Positions 1 to 11,449 of a DNA stretch of 64,000 bases are shown here, piece after piece. The DNA comes from Mytilus californianus (lineage: Eukaryota > Mollusca > Bivalvia > Mytilida > Mytilidae), in the NCBI RefSeq assembly GCF_021869535.1, contig NW_026262659.1, forward strand, positions 12,878,165 to 12,942,164. The letters are read 5' to 3'. The position numbers and the translations under genes are program-made. A model generated the notes under the pieces. It was not told where the DNA came from. It saw nothing but the letters and a program-made list of their open reading frames with translations, and ran no database searches. The first letter of the stretch is position 1. Each line of letters starts with the position of its first letter.

Positions 1-189
1 TAATTTTCAAAATAGAAGGTAAACATGGCCTTGAAAAACTGGCCAATCGACACAATGAACTACAATGCATTGTGGGCTACTACGAGTTTACTACCTCTTA
101 AAAACACGTGGAATTAGTGGCGAAACTAATAGTTAATATCTCTTTTCAAGATAATGGAAAACCAATCTTTCTGAAAAGTGTTTGTGTTA
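1..189. other. no gene seen
   Basis: AT-rich sequence at the window edge. I see no open frame, splice pattern or named repeat in it before the dispersed repeat that begins near 190. Confidence 0.5.
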
Positions 190-330
190 TAAAATAAGGA
201 GATCTGGTATGATTGCCAATGAGACAACTATCCACCAAAGTTCAAATGAAGTGGATGTAAGCAATTATTGGCAACCGTAAGGCCTTCAACAATGAGAAAA
301 ACCCATACCGTATAGTCGACTATAAATGGC
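190..330 (+). repeat. dispersed retroelement-tail repeat, family A
   Basis: This starts with an ATAAGGAGAT-type end, then a GATTGCCAATGAGACAACT core, then GGCCTTCAACAATGAG. The same ordered blocks recur at 9833, 12715, 18567, 54605 and 63915, and in reverse orientation at 11225 and 18010. Copies share one end and break off at different points on the other, as expected of 3'-anchored, 5'-truncated retroposed copies read here on the complementary strand. It is a high-copy mussel repeat by recognition; the family name is not known to me. Confidence 0.75.
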
Positions 331-2735
331 CCATGGATGATTACAAGTGTTTGTTTCTTAAAGACAAACTAATAAACACATACCCTTCCTCGATTTAAAT
401 GACTTTTTAAAAGAAGGTACAATATTATAACATCAATTTTGTGAAAAGCTGGGAAATTTTAGTGAGCACTAACAGATATTTGACACACTCTAAGGTTTCC
501 CCTTTTTTACGAAACCAAAATTCAAGGATCCCTTATTTTTTTAACTATCTGAATGAAAGTTTGTCTTATGGGCAATTGTGTTGTTCACTGTTGCTTCTTT
601 GCTGTCTTGTGGACGAATACCTGAAATCTTTGTGTAATCATCAATCATATTAATGGCTATATTTCGGGTATTTCAAACACTCGTTTCTTCGCATAGAAAC
701 AACTCTTCGTTAATCTGAGTATGGAACGAATACTTTATATCACGGACTATAAAACTTAATGCGGATACAAAAAATGAAAAACTAAGCGAAATTGTTCATC
801 TCGCGATGCATAAAAAAAAATGTGTTGTATTTCAGTAAATAACACGTGTTCTGGGTTGATCGTAAACTCGATCGTAGTAGTTCATCATGCATTATAACTC
901 ATTCAGTGGATTGGTCAAAAACCCAGGTAAACAAAAATTGCACCATACGTAGATAAACAATTTACATGTGGGAGGACATAAGTATGCTAATTTATGCATA
1001 TCCATATAAGGTAGTGTTCCCGACCTGTTTAAAGATAGTCAAAATACATATATCACAAATTTAATTACTTGTCAAAAGCTGTATTATATAGATCAGTATT
1101 ACCTTAAATTCTTTCCCATAAATACATAGGCTTAAATAAAACAAAACAATATATTCATATTGCCGATAACCCAGACAGCTTGAAGGACACCGGATTTTAA
1201 TAAATTGACAAATACAATTCATAAGCATAAATACATAAATAAATCATTACAATTATAAATGATGACTGAATGCTGATATGCTGTATTTTAAAATTTGATA
1301 CCAAATAATGACAAAGTCTCTATCATCGACGATCCCGGCGGCCAGGAACAACCAAGTAAAACGAGTTTACTCGGTCAAACTACATTAAATACTAAATATG
1401 TAGTGGAAAAAAGTTGGAAACCTGTTTCCAAACCAATGCTCGGAAGACCGTCTCAAGAGGTATACTTTGACAGTATACAAAAAATGAGATATATAATTCT
1501 TAATAATTCGAACCAAAACACAACTAATCACGAGCAAAAATATGAATTAGAACTAAAAATAATACATATCTGAAATATGCGAAAAAAAACTTGACACTAC
1601 GACTGTTGGGTAGATTTTGTGAGGAAATAAATTTTACTTTATTTTGGTTAAAACGACAATCCATAATTTACGAAAATTTTACAGTAAAGCGACTTTAAAT
1701 TAAAGTTGTAAAGAATTGATTAAATTCATTGGTAAATACATTTGATAAAGTTTGTTGAACTTTATCCAGTTACAAACAATTACATAAGAAATCAAACAAA
1801 ATAAGCGATGACCATGTAGATCAAATAGAGGTCAGTTATGTGTTTCCAACAACAAAAATGTGAGGAGAAAAGAAGGAAATTAGACAAGAAATTATAATAA
1901 TCTTTTAGCAGAAATCATAAACGAATAACTTAAACGAGCCTCAATTTATTGCTAACGAAAGTACTATATAAACCTGTGTCGCCCAATATTAAGCACTTCG
2001 GTGTTGAGGCAAATTAAAATTACATTAGAAACTTCGTTTCTATTCTTAACAGCTAAGACAGTCCCACCCAAAGCCAAACTACGGTGAAGATTACAGGTCA
2101 GTCTAAGAACTTACGAGACAAACAAAAGTCCTGATAATTTTGGTGGAGGACCCAGGCTTTCAAAATATTTTTCCGCACGTGAAAATGTGCACGTGACTAA
2201 ATTATAAAATTCATACGCATCGTTAATACAAATGTTTCCCGCTATTCTTTGAAACGCGGGAAAATGTAATTTTCCTTAGGCGTCCGTACAAACGGTACAG
2301 GAAAGTGTTTTTAATGCATCAATATATTTGTCAAGCTTTAAATAATATTTTATGAACCTTTGACACAAGGTTTCATAATTAAGATATAAGCAACATAGAG
2401 ATCCTACGTTCCGTCGTCGATGTCAACATCTGAAGCAAAATTTTGAAAGTAGATATTTCTAATTTTCAGTTATTTACTAATACATGGACTTAGTTTTTTA
2501 AGAGAACATAAACATACAATTTGGGGTAATTTTTGCTTAACAGAGACATAGAGTTCTACGGGACACTTTACGAGTAAGTAAAAATGTGGATATTGAAAGA
2601 TTTGAAGCATAAATGGTCCTAGTTAAATAAAACTGAAAAACATTTGATGTTTCCGAAAATCGAAATCTTGAGTGGATTTTTATGTGTATTTTTTAGACTC
2701 TACAGAAGTTGCAAAAAAGAATTAAGTTACGAAAC
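285..2735. repeat. tandem duplication, unit 1 (full length)
   Basis: Bases 285-612 are almost identical to 2736-3059, and bases 2193-2448 are almost identical to 3058-3313. Unit 2 is therefore unit 1 with about 1.58 kb removed from the middle. Identity is high, so the event looks recent. The unit carries part of the family A tail repeat at its left end and otherwise anonymous AT-rich sequence. Confidence 0.75.
1295..1573 (+). CDS. unrecognised open frame, 92 codons
   Basis: I do not recognise this frame. It runs open upstream of its first listed codon and begins with hydrophilic sequence containing IIDDPGGQEQ and then SWKPVSKPMLGRPSQEVYF, which has more balanced composition than neighbouring chance frames. 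There is no convincing acceptor or donor at its ends, no signal peptide and no membrane segment. It could be a remnant exon or retroelement gag-like fragment, or simply chance. It lies in the part of the local duplication that is deleted from the second unit. Confidence 0.2.
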   Translation: MIPNNDKVSIIDDPGGQEQPSKTSLLGQTTLNTKYVVEKSWKPVSKPMLGRPSQEVYFDSIQKMRYIILNNSNQNTTNHEQKYELELKIIHI

Positions 2736-3313
2736 AATGAGAAAAACCCATACCGTATAGTCGACTATAAATGGGCCATGGATGATTACACGTGTTTGTT
2801 TCTTAAAGACAAACTAATAAACACATACCCTTCCTCGATTTAAATGACTTTTTAAAAGAAGGTACAATATCATAACATCAATTTTGTGAAAAGCTGGGAA
2901 ATTTTAGTGAGCACTAACAGATATTTGACACACTCTAAGGTTTCCCCTTTTTTACGAAACCAAAATTCAAGGATCTCTTATTTTTTAAACTATCCGAATG
3001 AAAGTTTGTCTTATGGGTAATTGTGTTTTTCACTGTTGCTTCTTTGTTGTCTTGTGGACTAAATTATAAAATTCATACGCATCGTTAATACAAACGTTTC
3101 CCGCTATTCTTTAAAACGCGGGAAAATGTAATTTTCCTTAGGCGTCCGTACAAACGGTACAGGAAAGTGTTTTTTAATGCATCAATATATTTGTCAAGCT
3201 TTAAAAATATGTTATGAACCTTTGACACAAGGTTTCATGGTTAAGATATAAGCGACTTAGACATCCTACGTTCCGTCGTCGGTGGTGTCAACATCTGAAG
3301 CAAAATTTTGAAA
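2736..3313. repeat. tandem duplication, unit 2 with internal deletion
   Basis: The first 324 bases match 285-612 and the remaining 256 match 2193-2448. The join falls at TTGTGGACTAAATT, where the left parent reads TTGTGGACGAAT and the right parent reads CGTGACTAAATT. The shared GAC at the join suggests a microhomology deletion after duplication. Confidence 0.75.
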
Positions 3314-4031
3314 TAACACACTGTGAATGCAAAATATACTTGTCGATTCTGATCGGTGAATTTTTCCCGACGAAAGAACGAGCGAAATCGAAAGACTTAT
3401 ATGTAAGAAAACAAATTACTCGAGGCGTATGCAAATAATAAGGTAGACGCCAAAATAAAAAAAAGGAATAGATACGTTAAAAAAAGAGTTTCAACCTTGA
3501 AAAGAGAGAAACTATTGAGCCATTAGGAATAACCATTTCGTTTCCGGTGTTATATAGCCATTCCCCCATGCCAGTTTTACACCTTTGGAAAAACCGGCAT
3601 GATCTCATTTTCCCCCTGGAGAAATGTTTGATTATTAACATTCTACACCGCGGAAAGTTGACAATACGTATACATATAGCCACTTTTCCCCATGCCAATA
3701 TTCCCCCACAATATGTTTTTCACTTTAGATAGACATCAAAATTGCAGGGCCATTCATTGCATATATTTACGGTATTTTCTTTAGATTGATCTCTGAAATG
3801 CTAGAATAACCTGGTTTTTTTTCGGCTTAGGTTGCATAGAAGAAATGTTTGGTAAAATTTGTGTTCGTTTTATTGACACGCGCGTCACTTAAAAGGTCTT
3901 AGGTCAGATAGTGGGGTTTGTTACAGCGGTGCCGTGTGCATTAAAAAAATACCTAACTTATATATTGGCTTTGTCCAAAAATACATGATATTCGTATGGC
4001 TGAAGTGAAAATGTGTTTCAATTCATTTATA
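3314..4031. other. gene-free interval
   Basis: Short open frames on both strands here overlap each other and show no family resemblance. I see no repeat matched elsewhere in the window. Confidence 0.4.
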
Positions 4032-4033
4032 TA

Positions 4034-5078
4034 ACACTCCCAAACGTGTCCATCCTCCAAACGTGTCCGATTACCCCAAACGTGTCTATTTTTCCCAAAC
4101 CTGACAAAAAAGTGTCCTTAAAATCATAAATCGTCCAAACGTGTCCGATAATTGTTATTTGCCAAAACGTGTCCACTTTAAAACGCCAAAACGTCTCAAA
4201 ACTTTCTGTGCGCTAAGATGTTCCCTTGACGTCATAACGTTCACGGCAATTCAATTATGGGGAACACGATTGAAGATGTTGTGTTTTGGTTCGATTTAAA
4301 AAAAAAAAGATCAAAGCTATCCAAGGTTATCTGGAGGAAAGGGGAAGTGATCCGTATATACAAATGTCCAAGACGTGGTACACAGTAATTTCTGCTTTCA
4401 AATAAACAGACACCAGATAAGAAAAAGAATGACACAATAAAAAGTCATGTTTGCTTGCAGCGGTTTTATTTATTTTCGTATCAATATGATTATTATTGTT
4501 TTAAATTTTAGATGAAAGTACTTCACACTTATAAAATCTAATACAATTTTATCTTGCAAGTTTTCCCAGTGCTTCACTATTGGTTGAGTAGTCATTTTTT
4601 AACATTAGTTTGATTGACGGTTGTTTATATTAGCACAATTGCAAGTTTAATTTGTAACACATAAATTAACTCTTGGCTGTTGATTGCTTAGTATCCATTT
4701 GCAAATATTTCATGCATTTTTAGAGCGAATATAAAAATTGCAATAGTTTTGTATAGTTTAATTCCTCGTTTATTTACTGAATTTTGTTGTACTAATATAC
4801 TCCGGTGATACCTTACTATCTAAATAATGTATGAGGGCATTGCACGGCCGACTTCCTGCAAAAGTGGTTTCGTTGGACACGTTTTTGTTTCATATGGACA
4901 CGTTTGGGGGATGGGACACGTTTGAAGATTTTAAAAAATGGTCACGATTGGGCGCTCATAAACAGAATACGTTTTGGTGCCCTTTAGCAACTAGATATGC
5001 TTTGCAGTTCAGCAACGTCATATGGACACGTTTGGGCGAATCAGATGCGTCTTGGGGGATGGACAAATTTCTGAGTGT
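4034..5078. mobile_element. fold-back element with CAAACGTGTCC-array arms
   Basis: The left arm (4034-4200) contains about seven copies of CCAAACGTGTCC or close variants. The right arm (4870-5078) contains about six copies of the complement GGACACGTTTGG. The outermost bases are also inverted: ACACTCCCAAACGTGTCCAT at the left pairs imperfectly with ATGGACAAATTTCTGAGTGT at the right. Both ends abut TA (4032-4033 and 5079-5080), consistent with a TA target duplication. The 0.67-kb interior is AT-rich with no convincing coding. This is a non-autonomous fold-back-like DNA transposon by structure; the transposase family is unknown. Confidence 0.7.
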
Positions 5079-5094
5079 TACATGTATACTAGCT

Positions 5095-5400
5095 CTTCCA
5101 GTTGTTTCGCATTAAGATCAAAGGCCAAACACTATTAAGTATGTCTCAAACGCTAAGCAAACCTTTAAACAGACTTATTCACAAAGGATATAGTTCCGAT
5201 ATTGTTGTCAAGTCGTTAAAGATGGCATATTTTGTTACTAATATTGATTCACTCGTAGGGTCTTTGTGCGTGCTACGGGTTATGTCCTTCTCGTATAATT
5301 TATGATGGCATGTTACTAAACCTCTAATGGGAGGGATGGCGATTGATTTTCATATGATGAAGACATGATCTTTCGATCAGTTTAATTGAGGTCTGGAGCT
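5095..5400 (+). pseudogene. reverse-transcriptase element fragment, C-terminal end and 3' region
   Basis: The translated frame contains TLSKPLNRLIHKGYSSDIVV followed by SLKMAYFVTNIDSLVGSL. It aligns residue by residue with the C-terminal end of the larger fragment at 11450-12623. Homology continues past the stop into the 3' region (ATTTTCATATGATRAARACAT, then GTCTGGAGCTGGC). The catalytic region is absent. It is a 5'-truncated, inactive copy lying directly after the right end of the fold-back element. Confidence 0.7.
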
Positions 5401-5680
5401 GGCTTATCAATAAAATCAAATTAGGTCACTAGCACACAATGTAACTAATAATATAGGAGACACAATTTTACTCTAAAGGGTGCTTAGAATTTTGCGGTAT
5501 ATCATTTAGCAATGTTGAGCTTGAAGGCAGACAGAACAATTCCAGCAAATACTGAGATAATCATTCAAAGATAGAAAATGAACAATGTGTGACATGATTT
5601 ATTCCAAAGCAAACACAGTTAAATAATTAGACCTTAATATATTTTAAGATGTCATAAAATTTGAGGTTATCAACTAAAAA
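5401..5680. other. gene-free interval
   Basis: AT-rich. Possibly the diverged body of the TTAA-type element whose end is at 5765, but I could not find a matching left terminus. Confidence 0.35.
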
Positions 5681-5765
5681 CTAATGTAATTTGGATTTAT
5701 GTTTTAGTATGTTATAAATCAAATATCAGATATAGGTGAACATACATTTGACAGTTAATGCCCCT
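5681..5765. mobile_element. end fragment of TTAA-flanked MITE
   Basis: The last 85 bases match the last 90 bases of the complete MITE at 16853-17304, including GTAATTTGGATTTA and the terminus TGACAGTTAATGCCCCT. The terminus is followed directly by TTAA (5766-5769), the target expected of a piggyBac-type element. The left end was not found. Confidence 0.65.
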
Positions 5766-6544
5766 TTAAAGTACTATTACATACATGTACTAGTTCAGAT
5801 AGCTTTTAAAATATACAAAATGGAGCAGATAACAACACAATTACTTAACACCCAGTCTATGATAGAACTATGCAAAAGGCTTATAAGTGGATCCACATGA
5901 CTACCAAATGTGATGACATTTTGCAGATATGTTATGATAGTCAAGAGCAAAAAAAATCTAAATGTCATCTAAGGCTATTTCTAGATTTTGCAGCGCCATC
6001 TACTGAAAAAGGCTTAATCTCCCAACATTTCCACTAAAATGTCACATTTGTGCTGCTTTGAATATGCTAGATATGGTTATGTTCAGCTGGTAGTTGAATT
6101 GATTTTAATAACAAACATTATTTGTCCTTCGAAATTTAACAAAATATTATAGTTTGAGTATCGTAATATTTTGGGGCTTACCGGTCTAAAAAGGGCATTT
6201 TGGGCATTTTTTGTAACTTGCTAAAAAGATTAACAAAATGACATGAAATCTTTTAAATAGCTATGATTTTTAAATGTTTTAGATATTTCTATAAAGGTTT
6301 ACATGTGTGCTACGATTTTCATGATTTTTTAGCTGGGTTCTCTTACACCGTTACCATAGCAACGGAATAAAAACGTATTTTTCAAATGACCTTGACCTGA
6401 TTTTTTTTTTCATTTTCTTGTCCGAAGAACACTTTTTTCTCTCCCTTGCAATTTAGGCTTTTAATATTTGACACACAAGTGCAGCACCTCAATATGATGT
6501 GTTGCGTACCATGAATGATGACCTTGATATATAGTATATATATA

Positions 6545-6695
6545 TATTTGTTTAGGGGCCAGCTGAAGGACGCCTCCGGGTGCGGGAATTTCTCGCTGCA
6601 TTGAAGACCTGTTGGTGACCTTCTGCTGTTGTCTGTTCTATGGTCGGGTTGTTGTCTCTTTGACACATTCCCCATTTCCATTCTCAATTTTATTG
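6545..6695 (+). repeat. 5'-truncated retroelement tail, family B
   Basis: This matches, in the opposite orientation, 51985-52140 and 62350-62505. Blocks include GGGGCCAGCTGAAGGACGCC, GTCGGGTTGTTGTCTCTTTG and the common end TTCCATTCTCAATTTTA. Copies share this right end and are truncated at different left points, the pattern of target-primed retrotransposition. A short TA microsatellite (6530-6548) precedes the truncation point. Confidence 0.8.
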
Positions 6696-7234
6696 ATCTT
6701 TGACCTTCAATATATATAGATACGCTGAAGTGAAATATTTAGCAAGATATGCATTCTGTTTCTGTTCAGTTTTCAAGAAAAAGAAATTCCTGAAACCGAT
6801 CTTTCTCTAAAATTCATTCTGCAATTGGATTGGTAGAAATTGACATATTTCGAAAACTATATCATTAAAGGTACGTGTTCACTGTGGCCGGTATAGTACA
6901 CGTATTGATCCTGAATAAATGTCTTTCAATTTGTATTGACTCAATGGCAATTGACGAGATAACGTGGAAAAAAATTCCACGTTTGTCGTATTTCATTGAC
7001 TTTTTTATTGCGACAGTTGGCTTACATCAATCAAGTATAATGATGTTCAGGCTACAATTTTTTAATAGCCTTTAAAATTCAATTTAATTTATTAGTTTCA
7101 TGAACAGTGAACAGTTAAAGTAAAATGTGAATGGTATACATTGTAAATTTGATACTTACCCTTAAAAGAAACGACAGAAACTTTCACGTGTCGTTGCTTT
7201 TATACACAGCTCAACCAAATGGTAAATAATTATG

Positions 7235-7560
7235 TTATGAAAGAGAGGCGAAAGATACCAAGAGGACATTCAAACTCATAAGTCGAAAATAAACTGACAA
7301 CGCCATGGCTAAAAATGACCAACAGACAAACAACAGTACACAAAACACAACATAGAAAACTAAAGACTGATCAACAAGAACCCCACCAAAAACCTGGGGT
7401 GATCTCAGGTGATCCGGAAGGGTAAGCAGATCGTGCTCCACATGTGGCACTCGTCGTGTTGCTAATATTAGTACAAAAACGGTAATAAGTCTAATTAGGT
7501 AGGTCACATTCAGGGAAAAAAGGGACTGGATTGTAGTTACGACAATTGAAAAATAAAGGC
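7235..7560 (-). repeat. retroelement 3' tail, family C
   Basis: On the minus strand this ends in ...GTATCTTTCGCCTCTC, and it contains the block ACTGACAACGCCATGGC on the plus strand. The same sequence is at 49876-50170, where it is directly joined to a reverse-transcriptase fragment, and in shorter form at 44125-44225 and 63405-63500. It is therefore the 3' tail of that RT family. The open frame on the minus strand here is a by-product. Confidence 0.75.
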
Positions 7561-8110
7561 AACAGTAGTATACTACTGTTCGAAACTCATAAATCGATAG
7601 GGATAAAAACAAATCCGGGTTACAAACTAAAACTGAGGGAAACGCATCAAATATAAGAGGAGAACAACGACACAACAAAAACACAACATTAAAATGTAAC
7701 ACACACAGAAACGAACTATAATATAACAATGGCCATTTTCCTGACTTGGTACAGGACATTTTAAGAAAAAAATGGTGGGTTAAACCTGGTTTTGTGGCAT
7801 GCCAAACCTCCCGCTTTTATGGCAACGTCAAACACAACACCAAAACGACAACATCACATGACAGGACCACAATACAAATGAATGGGAGAACATATAGGAC
7901 AAAGAAACACACGAATAATAGCTAACAAAAGGTACTAGGCTTAAAATTCAATACGCCAGACGTGCGTCTCGTCCACACAAGACCAACCAGTGACGCTCAG
8001 ATGAAAAAAGTTTGAAAGCCAAAACAGGTACAAAGCACCGAGGACCAAAACTTCCAAAAAGTTGCGCCTAACACGGCCAGGGTTTTCTGCCTGGGACAAG
8101 AACATCCTCA
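7561..8110. repeat. composite of dispersed repeats
   Basis: This interval holds CCTGACTTGGTACAGGACATT (also seen at 46600, 48560 and 48910) and then a SINE-like block around 7930-8110 with GGCTTAAAATTCAATACGCC and GTGACGCTCAGATG. A diverged relative of the last block is at 51435-51500. No gene is visible. Confidence 0.5.
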
Positions 8111-8837
8111 TTATTTAGAATAATTTATAATTTTGCAAACAGTAAATTTTATAAAATGACTATATAATAGATATACATGATAAAACCGAAATGGGGAATA
8201 ACTACAGAATAAAAACGGATACATTACATAAAACAACTTAATCCAAGACATAAAAATACACAGTCGAGTTAGCCAAAGCCTCAACGCACAAAGTGACGTC
8301 ACATTTAAAATTCTAAACAAACACACAAAGTGACGTCACATTTGAATATGTAAAAATATTTCCCAAAAATAAGATAGGATTAGGATTGATTCAAGATTAG
8401 ATTTGTAATACTGACATTACATTTATTAATAACAATGAAAATTACAATACTTATTAATATCAAATTGTGGTAGTAATTAGATAATTAATTGTATTATCTA
8501 GCTATGTCGATATTTTTCTGAATCAAACTGTAAACCAAATATGATCAAATATATCGTATAAATTTCGTTGAACCAAACTAAAATCTAAAAAATGAAGGGG
8601 GTGATTAATTATCTTTACCATAACACACGAATATAACATAAAAGACGTTAAGACATTTGACAAAATCCGACGAGAATAACAAATATAACATCAAAATTAA
8701 ATACATGAATTTGGGATAGAAAAGTACCGTGACACGTCTTATAGCAATGCGGTTTTACACTCAGCAAAACAGTCACAATCGGGAATAAGTCACGTTCGGT
8801 AATTAAAAGATCAGACGACGTAATGACAAACCACAAT
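8111..8837. other. gene-free interval with a TGACGTCA doublet
   Basis: AT-rich. It contains two copies of CACAAAGTGACGTCACATTT about 40 bases apart (8287-8345), each holding the palindrome TGACGTCA. There is no coding evidence. Confidence 0.45.
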
Positions 8838-9830
8838 CTAACACGTGGTAAAAATGTCCTTAGTTAGTTTGGACAAAGACACATCGTATGGATCAACCAA
8901 TTCGTGATGGTGTCCGTAAAATTTACGGAGTGTCATTTTTAATCTGTCCTCCTCATAAGTTTGTTGGAGCAGTTGTGAAAACATATCCGCTATCATCTGT
9001 GAAACGAATATTACATAACGGTCAACCAACCCGTAATGGCGTGCGTAAAATTTACGAAGGGATGATTTCAACTTCACCACTTGGAATTCTTGGTTTAATA
9101 GCTTTTTTGTGAGCAGCAACCCTCTATCAAGGAAATCATGATAGGAACTACAAGCCCTGGAATATCGTATCAACTGGAAGATATATACTCCGTATGCAGG
9201 CGCTGATGGAATGTTGCTACAAAGAAATGGAAAGTTCACAATTGGGGAGCTGAAATCATCTCTTTTGTCGTAAAGTTTTGTTTTCAACCAACCCTCATTG
9301 TCAATTTCTAGATGAAAGTCAAGATATGAGGCAGACGTGACTGTATTTGTTGTATCCTTTATCTCAAGTTCGATGGGATAGATGCGTTCAACATAGTCAC
9401 CAAATCTTGATTTATTTAGTGAGAGAACATCATCGATATAGCGGAAAGTATAGTTAAAGGATACTGCTTCTTCTTTTCTTTATTCCTAAGAAGTTTCTGT
9501 ATGAAGTTAGCCTCATGTGAATAAAGGAACAAGTCCGCAAGATGAGGGGCACAGTTAGTTCCCATGGGAATGCCGATTGTTTGTTGAAAAACATACCTCC
9601 AAACGTAACAAATATGTTGTCAATCAGGAAATCAAGCATCTTAATAATGTTAGTTTCAGAGAATCTTTTGTTTGAATTAGAGTGATACTTGTATCTTCGT
9701 TGGCCATTCTTTTTTATGAAACAAGCATGACCAACTCTTTCAATTTGTCTTTTAGTTTGGAACGGGGAATATTTGAGTAAAGTGTAGAAAAGTCAAATGT
9801 TTAAATACTATTACAAGATGAAAGAACCTT
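8838..9830 (-). pseudogene. broken reverse transcriptase, Penelope-like/RT_like type
   Basis: Reading the minus strand from 9830, the order is: a frame with MLDFLIDN; then IGIPMGTNCAPHLADLFLYS, the RT substrate box; then FRYIDDVLSL, with the YIDD catalytic motif near 9440; then SYLDFHLEIDNEG; then TKLYDKRDDFSSPIVNFPF. These pieces sit in different frames, so there are at least two frameshifts. The C-terminal 149 codons (8838-9287) are open and contain an in-frame 129-bp internal duplication. Family placement (Penelope-like or a related RT_like clade) is inferred from motif spacing. The element lies inside the insertion that interrupts copy A of the segmental duplication. Confidence 0.75.
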
Positions 9831-9832
9831 AT

Positions 9833-10300
9833 AAATAAGAAGATATGGTATGAGTGCCAATGAGACAACTCTCCTTCCAAGTCACAATGTATAAAAAGTT
9901 AACAGTTATAGGTCAAAGTACGGCCTTCAACACGGAGCCTTGGCTCACACCGAACAGTAAGCTATAAAGGGCCCCAAAATGACTAGTGTAAAACAATTCA
10001 AACAGGAAAACTAACGGTCTTATCTATATAAAAAACGAGAAACGAAAAACACATATGAACCACACCAACAAACGACAACCACTGAACAACCGGCTCCTGA
10101 CTAAGGACATGTGCATAAAAATGCAGCGGGTTTAAACGTTTTAACAGGAGCCAACCTTCACCCTAACCTGAGACAGTAGTGTAACATAGCAACATAACAA
10201 GAAACACTATAAAATATCAATTGGAATGGCTTAAATCGATCAAAAAGACATTTAAACAAAAACAAGAAAAAATACACTGAACGAATAAGTTTGATCTATG
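9833..10300 (+). repeat. retroelement tail repeats, family A and relatives
   Basis: It begins AGAAGATATGGTATGAGTGCC then CAATGAGACAACT, a diverged family A end. It continues through GGCCTTCAACACGGAGCC and GCTATAAAGGGCCCC, then a block with CGGCTCCTGACTAAGGAC and TGCAGCGGGTTTAAAC, a relative of the family B tail. There is no intact reading frame. Confidence 0.6.
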
Positions 10301-11224
10301 ACACAGTATAAATACAATATTTAAAAGTAGGTGCCTATATAACATAGACGTTGCAGGTAGTATTGTATGTGCTCTAATAGATCTTTGGAATATTTTAGTA
10401 TCAACATCTGATTCATGCCACCTCCAGAATAGGTAGTTTCACAATAACTTTGAAGCCCGGCTTTGATTGCTGATACAATTGATATTAAATAATTTAGAAA
10501 GATGTTTCGTGGAACACTTGGAAGACCCAGCAATATACCGTTGTTTGTGAGAACACCTATGTAGTTCCAGTTCTTCATCTTTGATTGAAAATCACAAATG
10601 GGTAAAATTGTCCCGTGAAATGAACCGGTAATTCAAAGTGCTGTGGTTGGTAACTAGTACATTTTGACGACGTGTTTTAGTAGCCATTATTATCCTATCC
10701 TGTCATTAGTTTTTATAACACAAAACTTTAAAAAAAAAACAACAAATAATTGATTATATAGTATTCGACACAATGAAGACCGAAAGCCGTATTGTACAAC
10801 AAATTACCCCAATAAGTGCTTATGACTATACACTATTTCTCCACTTTCCATAATTTCGTTATAGTTTTTACAAGCTTTCTTGTCTGACATGGTGAAAAAT
10901 AGAAATTTGAAGAAATTTAAAGAGTCGAAGAATAAATGTTTATATGGTACATGGAAGAGGGGCGTCTGCGTGTTTAAATTTAAAAGTAAATGATAACTAA
11001 GAAGACTATTAAAGAACATTTATTTTGCCAAAAAGTCTTGATATTCTCTCTGTTTAACCCAGCCAATTTCTTCATATGAATGTCTCAAATCGGGAACATG
11101 AAGTACAGTGGCTGTAGTTGATTCTTGTCTGTCATATTTGTTTTTCGTAAATTGTTTTGATATAAATTGGGCCAGATCGTTAGTTTTCTCGTTTGAATTG
11201 TTTCACATTTTTCATGTCGGGGCC

Positions 11225-11375
11225 TTTTAAAGCCGATTATACGGTATGGATTTTTCATTGTTGAAGGACGTACGGTGGCCTATAATTGTTTCTTACCACC
11301 TCATTTTATTTTGATTGATAGTTGTCTTATTGGCAATCGTACCACACCTCCTCATTTTCATATTCATAAAAAGAA
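11225..11375 (-). repeat. dispersed retroelement-tail repeat, family A
   Basis: Reverse-orientation copy: GGGGCCTTTTAAAGCCGATT through ATAGTTGTCTTATTGGCAAT to CACACCTCCTCATTTTCATA. The matching position in copy B of the duplication (18010-18165) also carries it, so this insertion predates the segmental duplication. Confidence 0.75.
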
Positions 11376-11449
11376 AGAGAAAATTCAAATGAATAACGAT
11401 AACAAGTAATGTTTGACTACGTTAGATAAACTTTGATGAATCCAAAAAC

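Noticed and set aside
4831-5115. 94-codon open frame within the fold-back element
   Set aside because: It is a reading through the GGACACGTTTGG motif array (repeated DTF-type tripeptides), explained by the repeat.
7235-7759. 174-codon open frame on the minus strand with hydrophobic stretches
   Set aside because: It coincides with the family C tail repeat and neighbouring repeat blocks. Other copies of the same repeat are not open.
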